A stretch of DNA of 64,000 nucleotides. Source: Methylobacterium nonmethylotrophicum (GTDB lineage Bacteria; Pseudomonadota; Alphaproteobacteria; Rhizobiales; Beijerinckiaceae). The translations under genes were made by a program, and so were the position numbers. The stretch covers positions 1-64,000 of the forward strand of contig NZ_SRLB01000033.1 of assembly GCF_004745635.1 (NCBI RefSeq), read 5' to 3'. The notes beneath the pieces were generated by a model, which made no database searches, had not been told where the DNA came from, and saw only the letters and a list, made by a program, of their open reading frames with translations. Of this stretch, positions 49,509 through 58,682 are shown in pieces. Position 1 is the first letter of the stretch, and each line of letters starts with the position of its first letter.

Positions 49509-49924
49509 GGGGCGCTCCGCCGCAGGCGCAGGGCGGCGCCCGAGAGGAAGCCCGCCAGGGCCTCGCCGGTCAGCGGCTTGGGCAGGAACGCCGCCTCGAC
49601 GCTGCGGGCCCGGGCGATCACCTCGTCCTGGATGTTGGCCGAGACCACCGCGATCGGCATGCCCGGCCTGGCCGCGCGCAGCTCGGCCGCGAGCGCCAGC
49701 CCGTCCTTGCCCGGCATGTTGAAATCGAGGAGCGCGACGTCCACCCGCTCGCCGGCCATCGCCGCCAGGGCCTCCTCGGCATTAGCCGCCTCGCGCGACG
49801 CCCAGTCCGGCCTGAGCTGCCGCAGGAGGCGCGCCGCCACCGTGCGGGCGAGCTTGCTGTCGTCCACGATGAGGACGGTGATGGCGGCGGGCGGCGCGGA
49901 TAGGGGCTGCGACATGGACGGCAT
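49505..49924 (-). CDS. single-domain response regulator
   Basis: A 139-residue CheY-like receiver: acidic pair in VLIVDDSKLARTVA, phosphorylation site in VDVALLDFNMPGKDGLALAA, switch region IAVVSANIQDEVI and conserved lysine in AFLPKPLTGEALAG. It is coupled to CheC by a four-base overlap and follows the CheA operon by 113 bases. Probable output of the CheA or LOV kinase. Alternative start at the Met three codons later. Confidence 0.87.
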   Translation of the reverse strand: MPSMSQPLSAPPAAITVLIVDDSKLARTVAARLLRQLRPDWASREAANAEEALAAMAGERVDVALLDFNMPGKDGLALAAELRAARPGMPIAVVSANIQDEVIARARSVEAAFLPKPLTGEALAGFLSGAALRLRRSAP

Positions 49925-50037
49925 CTAGGCTGTTTTCGCCGAAAGGGAAATGGATGCCGCGCGGGCTCTCGGCGTCGCAGCATAGCCGAAATCCCGCACT
50001 GTCGCGCAGGGTTTTCTCGGATCGCGGCGGGCGCGGC

Positions 50038-50289
50038 TCAGGACGGGTCGGATGGGGCGAGCAGCGGCGCGAGCCAGCGGGCCGCGAACGGATCGCCGCA
50101 GGTGCCGTGGAGCGGCGGACGCAGCCGCAGCAGCACCTGGACGACCGCCGTGTGCAGGCCGGTGCAGCGGCTCCACTCGACCCCCGCCCCCGGACGGGCG
50201 AGGAGCAGGGCGGCCAGGGCCTCGGCCTCTTCCACCGGGCAGGCTCCTTCGAGCCGGATCAGGCCGTTCCCGTCGTCGCGCAGGCTCAC
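50038..50289 (-). CDS. small STAS-like protein in the chemotaxis-type operon
   Basis: An 83-residue protein: MSLRDDGNGLIRLEGACPVE, then EEAEALAALLLARPGAGVEW and CTGLHTAVVQVLLRLRPPLH. The strand-helix pattern and small size match STAS (anti-sigma-antagonist-like) domains that accompany some Che clusters. The usual phosphorylatable Ser is not clear; Cys/Thr in SRCTGLHTA lie at about that position. The GTG start overlaps the CheA stop by four bases. Confidence 0.6.
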   Translation of the reverse strand: MSLRDDGNGLIRLEGACPVEEAEALAALLLARPGAGVEWSRCTGLHTAVVQVLLRLRPPLHGTCGDPFAARWLAPLLAPSDPS

Positions 50290-52334
50290 GTCGTCCCCTC
50301 CCCCGCGCGCCCGTCGATCAGGGTGTCGGGATCGAGCACCAGGATCACCCGGCCGTCGCCGGTCAGCGTCGTGCCGGCGAGCCCCGGCAAGGCTGCGAGC
50401 CCCGGCAGCGGCCGCACCAGCGCGTCGAGGCGGCCGGCGAAGCGGTCGACCTCGACGGCGACGGGGTCGCCGCCGCTGCGCAGGACCGCGAGCCGGGCCT
50501 CGGCGGCAGACGGGTCGGAAGAGGGCGCGTCGGACCTGGGCCCGTCGGCAGCGGGCGCATCGTCGGCCGGTACCGCCAGGAGATCGGCGAGGCGGAAGAC
50601 CGGCACCGTGCAGTCGCGCAGGACCGTGGCGGCGCCCGGGCCGACGTCACGGATGCGCTCGCGCGGGACCCGGGCGACCTCGGCCACCGCCTCCATCGGC
50701 AGACCGTAGAGCTCCGGCCCGACCTCGACGAGGAGCAGCCGCGCGAGGGACTGGGCCCGCGGCAGGACGAGATGCACCGTCGTGCCGTGGCCGGCCCGGC
50801 TCTCGACGGTGCAGCCGCCGCCGAGGTGGCGCAGGGCGGCCCGCACCGCGTCCATGCCGACGCCGCGGCCGGAGACCGCCCCGACCTCGGCCGCCGTCGA
50901 GAAGCCGGGGGCGAAGATCAGGTCGATGAGTCCCGCCTCGTCGAGGGCGGCGAGGGCGGCGGGCGGCATCAGCCCGCGCTCGGCGGCGCGGCGGCGGATG
51001 AAGGCCGGGTCGAGGCCGCGCCCGTCATCCGAGACCGAGACGACGACCCGCTCCCCGCGTCCCTCGGCCCGCAGCACGATCCGGCCCGCCGCCGGCTTGC
51101 CGGCGCGGGCCCGCGCCGCGGGCTCCTCGATGCCGTGGTCGACGGCGTTGCGCAGGAGGTGCAGCAGCGGCTCGAACAGCCCGTCCGCCCCGTCCCGGTC
51201 GACCTCGATTTCCTCGCCCTCGAGCGTCAGCGTGACCTCCTTGCCGAGCTGGCGGGCGATGTCGCGCAGGGCGCGGGGGAAGCGGCGGAAGATCCGCGCC
51301 AGGGGCTGGAGCCTCAAGCCCACCGCCTCGCGGTGCAGCTCGGCGGCGAGCCGCCCGATCCGCTCGTCGCTCGCCCGCAGGGCCGGAACGAGACCGGTCA
51401 GGTCGGTCCCGGACGCGGCCCGGGCGACGACGTCGCCGAGGAGGCTGCGGGCGGCAGCCAGGTCCTCGGCCAGGGCCACCAGGGCGTCGATCCGGCCCGC
51501 CTCGACCCGCACGGCCCTGGGTGCCGCCTCGGCACCGGTCCTGGGTGCGGCCTCGGCACTGGGTGCCGTCTCCTTCGGCGCCGCCAGCGTCGCGATCGTC
51601 ACCTGGTCGCGCACCAGGCGGAAGACCGCCTCGACCTCCGCCCGCGGGTCGGCGGTCAGCAGCGTCACCGCGAGGTTGCAGGCGAAGACGTCGAGCTCCT
51701 CCACCGGGGGCCAGGGAGCTGCGGGGGCGAGCCGCAGGGCCAGGAGCCCGGGCAGCCGCCGCACCAGGCCGAGGGGGTCGTCGCCGGCGAAGAAGCAGTC
51801 GGGCCGCGGCCGGTAATGCACGGCGGTGAGTTCGCCGGAAGCCCGATCCCCCACCTCCGTCAGGAGGTCGGCGGCCCAGTCGGGGGCCGGACCGGCCTCG
51901 CCGCCGGGGGCGATCCGCGGCTCGGAGGCCAGGAGAGCGCGGAACCGCTCCACGAGCCGCGCCGATTCCGCCTCGGCCCCCGCCGGGATCGCGCCGGCCG
52001 CGGCGATCGCCTCGGTCCAGCGCGCGGTGGCGTCCAGGGCGGCGAGCGCCAGGTCGACGAGGCCGGAGCCGGTCGCGAGGGTGCCGGCCCGGGCGGCCGA
52101 GAGCCCGTCCTCGGCCGCGTGCAGCACGGCCAGCATCGCCGGCCAGCCGAACAGGGCGGCGGCGCCCTTCAGGGTGTGGAAGGCGCGAAACACCCGGTTC
52201 ACCGCCTCGGCCTCGCCCGGGGCGCCGTCGAGGGCGAGCAGGTCCTCGGCGGCGGCCTCGATCAGCTCCCGCGCCTCGGTCACGAACTCCGCCACGAGGT
52301 CGTCCGCCGGCAGGGCGGGGGCCGCGTCACTCAT
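50286..52334 (-). CDS. cheA: CheA-type histidine kinase
   Basis: A 682-residue kinase: Hpt domain with the phospho-acceptor in VFRAFHTLKGAAALFGWPAM, a divergent linker region (about 115-230), dimerisation region, ATPase domain (LLHLLRNAVDHGIEEPAARA, then SDDGRGLD and GRGVGMDAVRAALRHLGGGC) and a C-terminal CheW-like domain (LARLLLVEVGPELYGLPMEA). It overlaps CheR by eight bases and the STAS-like gene by four. No flagellar or pilus genes are nearby, so its output need not be motility. Confidence 0.92.
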   Translation of the reverse strand: MSDAAPALPADDLVAEFVTEARELIEAAAEDLLALDGAPGEAEAVNRVFRAFHTLKGAAALFGWPAMLAVLHAAEDGLSAARAGTLATGSGLVDLALAALDATARWTEAIAAAGAIPAGAEAESARLVERFRALLASEPRIAPGGEAGPAPDWAADLLTEVGDRASGELTAVHYRPRPDCFFAGDDPLGLVRRLPGLLALRLAPAAPWPPVEELDVFACNLAVTLLTADPRAEVEAVFRLVRDQVTIATLAAPKETAPSAEAAPRTGAEAAPRAVRVEAGRIDALVALAEDLAAARSLLGDVVARAASGTDLTGLVPALRASDERIGRLAAELHREAVGLRLQPLARIFRRFPRALRDIARQLGKEVTLTLEGEEIEVDRDGADGLFEPLLHLLRNAVDHGIEEPAARARAGKPAAGRIVLRAEGRGERVVVSVSDDGRGLDPAFIRRRAAERGLMPPAALAALDEAGLIDLIFAPGFSTAAEVGAVSGRGVGMDAVRAALRHLGGGCTVESRAGHGTTVHLVLPRAQSLARLLLVEVGPELYGLPMEAVAEVARVPRERIRDVGPGAATVLRDCTVPVFRLADLLAVPADDAPAADGPRSDAPSSDPSAAEARLAVLRSGGDPVAVEVDRFAGRLDALVRPLPGLAALPGLAGTTLTGDGRVILVLDPDTLIDGRAGEGTT

Positions 52335-53211
52335 GCGCGTCCTCCGGCGGGCGCTGGTAGACGATCGCCTCCGGGAAGCGGCGGGTGCGGAACCGCGACG
52401 GGATCCGGGCCATCGATTCGGTATGCCCGAGGCAGAGGAAGCCGCCCGGCCTCAGGGCGGCATAGAGGTTGGCGGCGGCGCGCTTGCGGGAGGCATCGTC
52501 GAAGTAGATCAGGACGTTGCGGCAGAAGACGACGTCGAAGCGCCCCTCCTGCGCCATCCCGGCCCCGTCCACGAGGTTGCGGCGGCTGAGGCGCACCGAG
52601 TCCCGCAGCTCCGGCAGGATGCGCCAGCGCGGTCCCCAGTTCGGTCCCGCTGGGGCGGCTGCGCCGTCCGGGCCGTCCTCCGGCGTGAAGTAGCGCGCCA
52701 CGAGGGCGGGCGGCAGCCGACCGAGGGCGCGCGCGCCGTAGCGCCCGGCCTGCGCCGCCGCGAGCGCCCGCGTGTCGATGTCCGAGCCGACGATCTCGAT
52801 CTCCCAGGCATCGACCTCGGGCCAGTGCTCGAGGAGCCAGATCGCCAGCGAGTACGGCTCCTCCCCGGTCGCGCAGGGCATCGACCAGATCCGGATCGTC
52901 TCGCCCGGCCTCCGCCCGGCGGTGACCTCGCGCAGCAGCGACGCGGTGAGGCAGCTCAGCTGGTGCTCCTCGCGGAAGAAGTAGGTCTCGTTGACCGTGA
53001 AGGCGTTGACGAAGAGCTGGACCTCGCCGTCGCCGTCGGCCCGAAGGCGCGCGAGGTAGTCCGCGAAGGTCCGCGCCCCCGTCGCCCGCATCCGCTCGAG
53101 CACCCGGCGCTCGATGAACGGGCGCCGCGCCCCCGGCACCTGGATGCCGGTCTGGCGGTAGAGCAGGTCGCAGACCTGCGCCAGGTCGGGCTCGGTGAGC
53201 AATGCCGTCAC
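52327..53211 (-). CDS. cheR: CheR-type MCP methyltransferase
   Basis: A 294-residue SAM-dependent methyltransferase. The N-terminal helical domain (LTEPDLAQVCDLLYRQTGIQ) is followed by VNETYFFREEHQLSCL, IRIWSMPCATGEEPYSLAIW and FDVVFCRNVLIYFDDASRKR, with LYAALRPGGFLCLGHTES near the end: all standard CheR blocks. The GTG start at 53211 overlaps the CheB stop; the longer ATG frame runs back through CheB and is spurious. Confidence 0.92.
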   Translation of the reverse strand: MTALLTEPDLAQVCDLLYRQTGIQVPGARRPFIERRVLERMRATGARTFADYLARLRADGDGEVQLFVNAFTVNETYFFREEHQLSCLTASLLREVTAGRRPGETIRIWSMPCATGEEPYSLAIWLLEHWPEVDAWEIEIVGSDIDTRALAAAQAGRYGARALGRLPPALVARYFTPEDGPDGAAAPAGPNWGPRWRILPELRDSVRLSRRNLVDGAGMAQEGRFDVVFCRNVLIYFDDASRKRAAANLYAALRPGGFLCLGHTESMARIPSRFRTRRFPEAIVYQRPPEDAHE

Positions 53212-54302
53212 GGGACCAGAGCCGCCAGCTCGGCCGCGATGGCCTCGACCGGGGCCACCACGCTGGCGCCGCCGGCCCGCACCAGCTCGCCCGGCATGCC
53301 CCAGACCACCGCGCTCTCCTCGGCCTCCGCGATGGTGCGCCCGCCCCGCCGCCGCAGCTCCGCCATGGTGCGGGCGCCGTCGCGGCCCATCCCGGTCATC
53401 AGCACGCCGACGAGGCGCTCGGGCGGGATCAGGTCGAGCGCGCTGTTCACCAGCCGGTCGACGCTCGGATGCCAGGGATAGTCGGGATGCGCCGGGGCCG
53501 GGGCCGCCATCAGCCCGCCGGGCCGGCGCACCACGATCACGTCGGCGTCGCCGCGCCCGACATAGACCCGGCCCGGGACCAGGGCGGCCGGGCGGGTGAC
53601 CTCCTGCACCGCGAGCGCACTGAGCCCGTCGAGGCGCCGCGCGAGCGGCCCGGTGAAGGTCGCCGGCATGTGCTGGGCGACGACGATCGGCCACGGGAAG
53701 CCGGCGGGCAGCTCGGCCAGCAGGGCGGTGAGTGCCGGCGGGCCGCCGGTCGAGGCGCCGACGAGGACGAGGCCCTCCCCCGCTTCGGGCGGCGGCGGCG
53801 AGTCGGGGCGCCTGGCCGGACGGACCTTGGCCGTGGGGCGCGGCGGCGGGGGCTGGAGGCCGGCATGGCGGGCGCGCAGGCGCGCCGCGAGTCCCAACGC
53901 CGGGCGCGGCCGGGCGCGGGAGGCCGCCCGCACCTTCTGGACGAGGACCGGCCCGAACCGGTCGACCGCCAGGGACACCGCGCCCGCGGGCTTCGGCAGG
54001 ACGTCGACCGCGCCGCGCGCCAGGGCGTCGAGGCTCACCTCCGCACCCTCGGCGGTGAGCCCGGACAGCATCACCACCGGGCAGGGCCGCTTCAGCATGA
54101 TCCGGTCGAGGCAGGCGAGCCCGTCGAGGCCCGGCATGGTCACGTCGAGCGTCACGACGTCGGGGGCGAAGCTCACGAGGAGGTCGAGGGCCTCCAGCCC
54201 GTCGCGGGCGAAGGCGAGCGCGAAATCGCCCTCGGCGGCGAAGATGCTGCCCAAGACCTTCCGCATCAGGGCGGAATCGTCGACGACGAGGAGGCGGATC
54301 AT
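53208..54302 (-). CDS. cheB: CheB-type methylesterase/response regulator
   Basis: A 364-residue protein: receiver domain with Asp53 (DVVTLDVTMPGLDGLACLDR), a linker of about 40 basic/proline residues, then the esterase domain with the catalytic serine in LVGASTGGPPALTALLAELP, histidine in VVAQHMPATFTGPLARRLDG and aspartate in VLMTGMGRDGARTMAELRRR. Partner of CheR for adaptation of the soluble MCP at the head of the operon. Overlaps both neighbours by four bases. Confidence 0.93.
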   Translation of the reverse strand: MIRLLVVDDSALMRKVLGSIFAAEGDFALAFARDGLEALDLLVSFAPDVVTLDVTMPGLDGLACLDRIMLKRPCPVVMLSGLTAEGAEVSLDALARGAVDVLPKPAGAVSLAVDRFGPVLVQKVRAASRARPRPALGLAARLRARHAGLQPPPPRPTAKVRPARRPDSPPPPEAGEGLVLVGASTGGPPALTALLAELPAGFPWPIVVAQHMPATFTGPLARRLDGLSALAVQEVTRPAALVPGRVYVGRGDADVIVVRRPGGLMAAPAPAHPDYPWHPSVDRLVNSALDLIPPERLVGVLMTGMGRDGARTMAELRRRGGRTIAEAEESAVVWGMPGELVRAGGASVVAPVEAIAAELAALVP

Positions 54303-55720
54303 GCCGGCCTCTCCCTGGGGGGCCCTGCCCGGCGCCCGCTTCGTGCCAGGGCCGCGACCACCGCGCCCTCGGCCCGGCCGACGAGCGCGGCGGGGTCGAT
54401 CAGCGGCAGGAGCCCGCCCCCTGCCAGGCCGGCGATCCGGGTGATCGCCACGTCCTGCCCGTCGAGGAGGCCCGGCGCCGGCCGGATCGCCCCGGCCTCC
54501 AGCCGCAGGAGCCGCGCCGCCCCGTCGACGAGGAGACCCGCCCGGGTGCCCTCGACCTCGACCACGACCAGGCGCCGGCGCCCGTCCGCCTCGCCGGGCG
54601 GCAGGCCGAGGCGCCGGCGCAGGTCGAGGACCGGCAGGGCACCGCCGCGGCCGGTCAGCATCCCGGCCACGAAATCCGGGGCACGCGGCACCCGGGCCAG
54701 GGCGTCGGGCGCCCGCCGCACGCTCACCACCGCGCCGGCGGGCAGGCCGTAAGCGTCGCCGGCCAGCTCGATCACGACCACCGGCTCGGTCGCTGCGGGC
54801 GCGGCGGGCCCGAGCCCCGCGTGGGCCCGCTCCGCGTCGCCGGCCAGGGCCTGCGCCGAGAGGATGCAGGCAAGGGTCCGGCCGCCGTCGAGGCGGGCGA
54901 AGCCCGCGACCGGCCCCGCCCCGCCGCCGCGCAGGGCCCGCGGCACCGGGTCGATCGCCTCGGGGCCGAGGCGCAGGACCGGCCCGACGCGCTCAGGCAC
55001 CAGGCCGACGCCGCGGACCACCGCGACCCGGCTCCCCGGGGTGCCGCCGAGCCCGAGGAGGGCAGAGAGCGAGAGGAGCGGCAGGACGCGCCCGCGCCAG
55101 GGCATCGCGCCGAGGGAGGCCGGACCGCTCCCCGGGACCGGGGTCACCGTCCCGGGGAAACCTGCCACTTCCTCGACATCCTCGAGCGGGAGGGCGTAGG
55201 GCCTGCCCGCGACCGTGAGCGCCAGAAGGGCGACCGTCGGCTGGGCGACCGGCGGTTCCGGCGGCTGCGGGGTCGCGCGCCCGGCCGGTCCGCCCGAATC
55301 CCGCCGGGGCAGGGCCGCCGCGACGAGGCCCGGCAGGTCGAGGATCTCGGCCCCGCCCGGATCCGCCGCGAGGTCGGCGACGCGGCCGACCAAGAGCCCC
55401 ACCAACGGCCCGACCGGCTCGTCGGCCTCGGCGATCACCATCCGGCCGGGGGGCGCCGGGCGCGCGTCGGGCGCGAGCAGCCGGGCGAGGTCGAGGACCG
55501 GGAGCGCGACGCCGCGGGCGGTGGCGAGCCCGGCCAGCGCCGCCGGCGCCCCCGGCACCCGGGTCAGCGCCGGGACTGGCGCAAGGGCACGCACCCGCCC
55601 GGCCGGGAGGGCGAGGCGGGGTCCGGACGGGTCGGCCCCGGGCGAGACGATGAGGAAGCGCCCGGATGCCGGTCCCGGCCCTGTCGGTCCCGGCGCCGGC
55701 CCGGCGCCCGCCTCAGGCAT
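54299..55720 (-). CDS. triple CheW-like coupling protein
   Basis: A 473-residue protein containing three CheW-type modules in tandem, roughly residues 15-140, 160-310 and 320-460. Repeated landmarks are VALPVLDLARLLAPD, VLPLLSLSALLGLG and ALPVLDLRRRLGLPPG, each followed by a VxxV/VVV strand. Normal CheW has a single module, so this is a multi-domain scaffold that could link several CheA or MCP trimers. Start at 55720 overlaps the MCP stop by eight bases; the long upstream in-frame frame is MCP shadow. Confidence 0.85.
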   Translation of the reverse strand: MPEAGAGPAPGPTGPGPASGRFLIVSPGADPSGPRLALPAGRVRALAPVPALTRVPGAPAALAGLATARGVALPVLDLARLLAPDARPAPPGRMVIAEADEPVGPLVGLLVGRVADLAADPGGAEILDLPGLVAAALPRRDSGGPAGRATPQPPEPPVAQPTVALLALTVAGRPYALPLEDVEEVAGFPGTVTPVPGSGPASLGAMPWRGRVLPLLSLSALLGLGGTPGSRVAVVRGVGLVPERVGPVLRLGPEAIDPVPRALRGGGAGPVAGFARLDGGRTLACILSAQALAGDAERAHAGLGPAAPAATEPVVVIELAGDAYGLPAGAVVSVRRAPDALARVPRAPDFVAGMLTGRGGALPVLDLRRRLGLPPGEADGRRRLVVVEVEGTRAGLLVDGAARLLRLEAGAIRPAPGLLDGQDVAITRIAGLAGGGLLPLIDPAALVGRAEGAVVAALARSGRRAGPPRERPA

Positions 55721-57641
55721 CCGCGCCCTGCAATTCGTCGGCGAGGAGCGCGATCTCCTCGACCGCCGCCGCCAGGTCCTCGGCCCCGCGGGCCTGCTGG
55801 CGGGCGGCGATGGCGGCCTCGCTCGAGGCTCGGTCGGCCTCCTCGGCGGCCGCGGCGATCTGGCGGGCACCGGCCGCGATGTCGGCGGCGGCCGTGAGGA
55901 TCGCCTCGGCGCCCTCGGCGATCTCGCGGTTGGCCCGTTCCAGGTCGGTCACGTCGGCCGCGACCGCGGCGAGGCCCGCGGTCAGGGCCCGGTTCTTCGC
56001 CACCTCGGCCTCGGCCGCCGCGACGGAGCGCTCGAGGGCGCGGCGCAGGGCGGCGGCGCCATCCTGGATCATGCGCAGCGTGAGGCGGATCCGCCCGGCG
56101 CCGGCGGCGGCGTCGCGCGCCAGCGCCCGGATATCGCCGGAGACCACCGCGAAGCCCTGGCCCGCCTCGCCGGCGCGGGCGGCCTCGATCGCGCCGCTCA
56201 CCGCCAGCATGCCGATCTGCACCGCCACCAGGGCGACGTCCTCCGTGATCGTCTCGATGCGGCGGGTGCCGTCCTCGATCCCGCCGAGGCGGTCGAGCGA
56301 GCCGCGCATCCCGTCGAGGGCCTGCCCGACCCCGTCGGCGAGTGCGTCGACGGTGCCGCGGGCCTGCCGCAGCGCGTCGGCGATCGCCGCGACCTGCGCC
56401 AGGGCCCGGTCGGCGCCGGTGCGGGCGAGGCCGGCGACGCGCTCGATCTCCGCCATCGCGGCGGCGGATTGCCGGGCGGCGGCGCTCTGCAGGGTCAGGC
56501 CGCGGCTGATCTGGTCCACCGCCGCCAGGATCTCGGCGGCGGCGCCCGACAATTCCTGGATCGAGGCCGAGAGCGCGTCGGCCGACTTCCCGATCGCCTC
56601 GGACTCGGCGGACCCGCCGGCGGCGCTCTGCGTCTCGGCCAGGGCCGCCAGGGCCTCGGCGACGGTCTGCCCCTGGTCGAGGGCTTCGGTCTGCTGGGCC
56701 ACCGCGCGTTGGGCCTGCTCCGCTGCGGCGGCCTGCTGCTCGGCGGCGGTCGCGACCTGCTCGGCGCCGGCCTGCGCCTCGCGGGTGGTCGCCTCCGCCT
56801 GGAGTGCCGCCGTGAGGATGCCCTGCGCACCCTCGGCCAGAGCCGCGAGATCGGCCCGCGCGCCCTCGATCTGCCGGGCGACGCGGCTGCCCGCCGCCGC
56901 CTCCGCCACCGCCCGCGCGGCGGCGTCGCGCACCGCCGTGCCGAGCGCCTGGATCTCGGCCCGGATCGCCTCGGCCCGCGCGCGGACCTCGCCGGCGCTC
57001 GCCTCCGCGGCCTCGGCGAGGGCCCGCACCTCGTCGGCCACCACCGCGAAGCCGCGTCCGTGCCCGCCGGCCCTGGCCGCCTCCAGGGCGGCGTTGAGGG
57101 CGAGCAGCCCGGTCTGGTCCGCGATGGTGCCGACCGTGCCGGTGACCTCGCCGATGCTCGCCGCCGCCCCGTCGAGGTCGTCGACGATCGCCACCGTCGC
57201 GTCCTGGCGCCCGGCCTCGGCCTCGATCGCGGCGATCGACTGGGTCGCCTGGGCGCCGGCCTCGGCCAGCAGGGACTGGAAGGCGGCGGTGCGGCGGCGC
57301 GACAGGTCGGCCCGCTCCCGCGCCTCGCCGAGGCGCCCGGCGATCGCCGCCACCGCGGCGAGCGATTGCTGCGCGGCGCCCGCGGCCTCCTCGGCGCCCC
57401 CGGCGATCTGCTCCATCGCCCGGCGCAGCTCCTCGGCCGCCGCCGAGGCCTCGGTGACGCCGGCGGCCAGTTCCTCGGTGGCGGCCCCCAGGCGCTCGGT
57501 CGCCTTCTGCCGGCGCGTCCCGGCCGGCTCGCGCGTCCGGCGGCGGCGGATGGCCGGGGTGTGATCCTGTGCGGCGGCGGGCCCCGGCTCCTGGGGCGCA
57601 CCGTCCCGGGCCGCGAGCTTCGCCTTCTTCACCAATGCCAT
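55713..57641 (-). CDS. soluble methyl-accepting chemotaxis protein with two signalling hairpins
   Basis: A 642-residue, almost entirely alanine-rich coiled-coil protein without membrane segments or a recognisable sensor domain. A first hairpin tip is close to canonical (TIADQTGLLALNAALEAARA then GFAVVADEVRALAE). About 320 residues later a second, degenerate tip appears (DVALVAVQIGMLAVSGAIEA then GFAVVSGDIRALAR). The basic N-terminus (MALVKKAKLAARDG) may position it. First gene of the che-like operon. The start at 57641 lacks a strong ribosome binding site but begins the coding-like sequence. Confidence 0.85.
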   Translation of the reverse strand: MALVKKAKLAARDGAPQEPGPAAAQDHTPAIRRRRTREPAGTRRQKATERLGAATEELAAGVTEASAAAEELRRAMEQIAGGAEEAAGAAQQSLAAVAAIAGRLGEARERADLSRRRTAAFQSLLAEAGAQATQSIAAIEAEAGRQDATVAIVDDLDGAAASIGEVTGTVGTIADQTGLLALNAALEAARAGGHGRGFAVVADEVRALAEAAEASAGEVRARAEAIRAEIQALGTAVRDAAARAVAEAAAGSRVARQIEGARADLAALAEGAQGILTAALQAEATTREAQAGAEQVATAAEQQAAAAEQAQRAVAQQTEALDQGQTVAEALAALAETQSAAGGSAESEAIGKSADALSASIQELSGAAAEILAAVDQISRGLTLQSAAARQSAAAMAEIERVAGLARTGADRALAQVAAIADALRQARGTVDALADGVGQALDGMRGSLDRLGGIEDGTRRIETITEDVALVAVQIGMLAVSGAIEAARAGEAGQGFAVVSGDIRALARDAAAGAGRIRLTLRMIQDGAAALRRALERSVAAAEAEVAKNRALTAGLAAVAADVTDLERANREIAEGAEAILTAAADIAAGARQIAAAAEEADRASSEAAIAARQQARGAEDLAAAVEEIALLADELQGADA

Positions 57642-57736
57642 CGCAGCCCAAAAATCCGCCCGCCCCCGTGCCGGTTTGCCGGAGGCGGGCAGCGGGGGCA
57701 AGCGTGGCGGGGCGGAGGGCTGGGGAGTATGGTGAC

Positions 57737-58513
57737 TCAGCCGGCCCAGCCCAGGTCCCGGCTGATCGCGGCGGCCGTCTCCCGCACCGTCCCGGCCAGC
57801 GCCTCCATCCGGGCCTCGTCCATGTACTGCACGGTGCTCGAGACGCTGAACGCCGCGACGATCGCCCCGCCCGCATCCCGGATCGGGGCGGCGACGCAAG
57901 CCACCTCCGGCTCGTTCTCCTCCCGGTCGTAGGCGATGCCCTGCCGGGCATAGGTCCGCATCCGGGCGAGCCAGGTCGCGAGGTCCGGGCTGTGGGCGCC
58001 CCGCGCCGCCCCGAGGCGGTGGAATCCCCGCCAGCGCGCCTCGTCGAGATCGAGGATCAGGGCCTTGCCGAGGCCGGTCGACCAGACCGGCTGGCGCTCG
58101 CCGACCCGCGAGCTGATCTCGATGCGCCGGCGCCCCGGCAGCTTGTCGAGGTAGAGCGCCCAGTCCTCCTCCAGCACGCCGAGATGGATGGTGTCGCCGC
58201 AGGCCGCCGAGAGCCGCTCGAGATGCGGCCGCGCCACCCGGGTCACCGGCGAGGCCTGCTGGGCCCGGAAGCCCAGCTCGAGGAGCTTGGGGCCGAGGCC
58301 GTAGCCCTCCCGTGGCGCGAAGGTGAGGTAGCGCTGCTCGACCAGGGCGGCGGCCAGCCGGTGGGTGGTGCTCCGCGTCGTGCCGAGGGCCGCCGACAGC
58401 CCGGCGAGGTCGCGTGCGCCCGCCGCCACCGCCTCCAGGATGGCGAGCCCGCGCAGGAGCGTCTGGCTCCCCGGCGCCACGCCCTCCCCCCCGGTTGACG
58501 GCTTCGCGGCCAT
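57737..58513 (-). CDS. IclR-family transcriptional regulator
   Basis: A 258-residue regulator: winged helix-turn-helix (LLRGLAILEAVAAGARDLAG, SAALGTTRSTTHRLAAALVE) then the IclR effector domain (GDTIHLGVLEEDWALYLDKL, VWSTGLGKALILDL, ACVAAPIRDAGGAIVAAFSV). Start at MAAKPSTGG (58513). Divergent from the FAH hydrolase gene with a palindrome in between, so it very probably controls the FAH-SDR genes and itself. IclR regulators of sugar-acid catabolism usually respond to pathway intermediates. Confidence 0.9.
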   Translation of the reverse strand: MAAKPSTGGEGVAPGSQTLLRGLAILEAVAAGARDLAGLSAALGTTRSTTHRLAAALVEQRYLTFAPREGYGLGPKLLELGFRAQQASPVTRVARPHLERLSAACGDTIHLGVLEEDWALYLDKLPGRRRIEISSRVGERQPVWSTGLGKALILDLDEARWRGFHRLGAARGAHSPDLATWLARMRTYARQGIAYDREENEPEVACVAAPIRDAGGAIVAAFSVSSTVQYMDEARMEALAGTVRETAAAISRDLGWAG

Positions 58514-58541
58514 GCGCGTATCGTCCCACATAGAAGAACAA

Positions 58542-58560
58542 GATCCCAACATATGGGATC
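58542..58560. promoter_or_regulatory. probable IclR operator palindrome
   Basis: GATCCCAACATATGGGATC: seven-base perfect arms around a five-base centre, 28 bases before the regulator start and 122 before the hydrolase start. Position in the divergent region and symmetry fit IclR autoregulation. Confidence 0.55.
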
Positions 58561-58682
58561 AAGTGGTGCGGCGCCAGGGCGGTGCCGGAGGACGCCCGAA
58601 CGAGAGCCGCCTCCCCTGCCCTGCCCGCACCCATGAGGATCGTGCGCCGCGACGGCGCGCTCGATGGAGGAGGTTCGACCCG

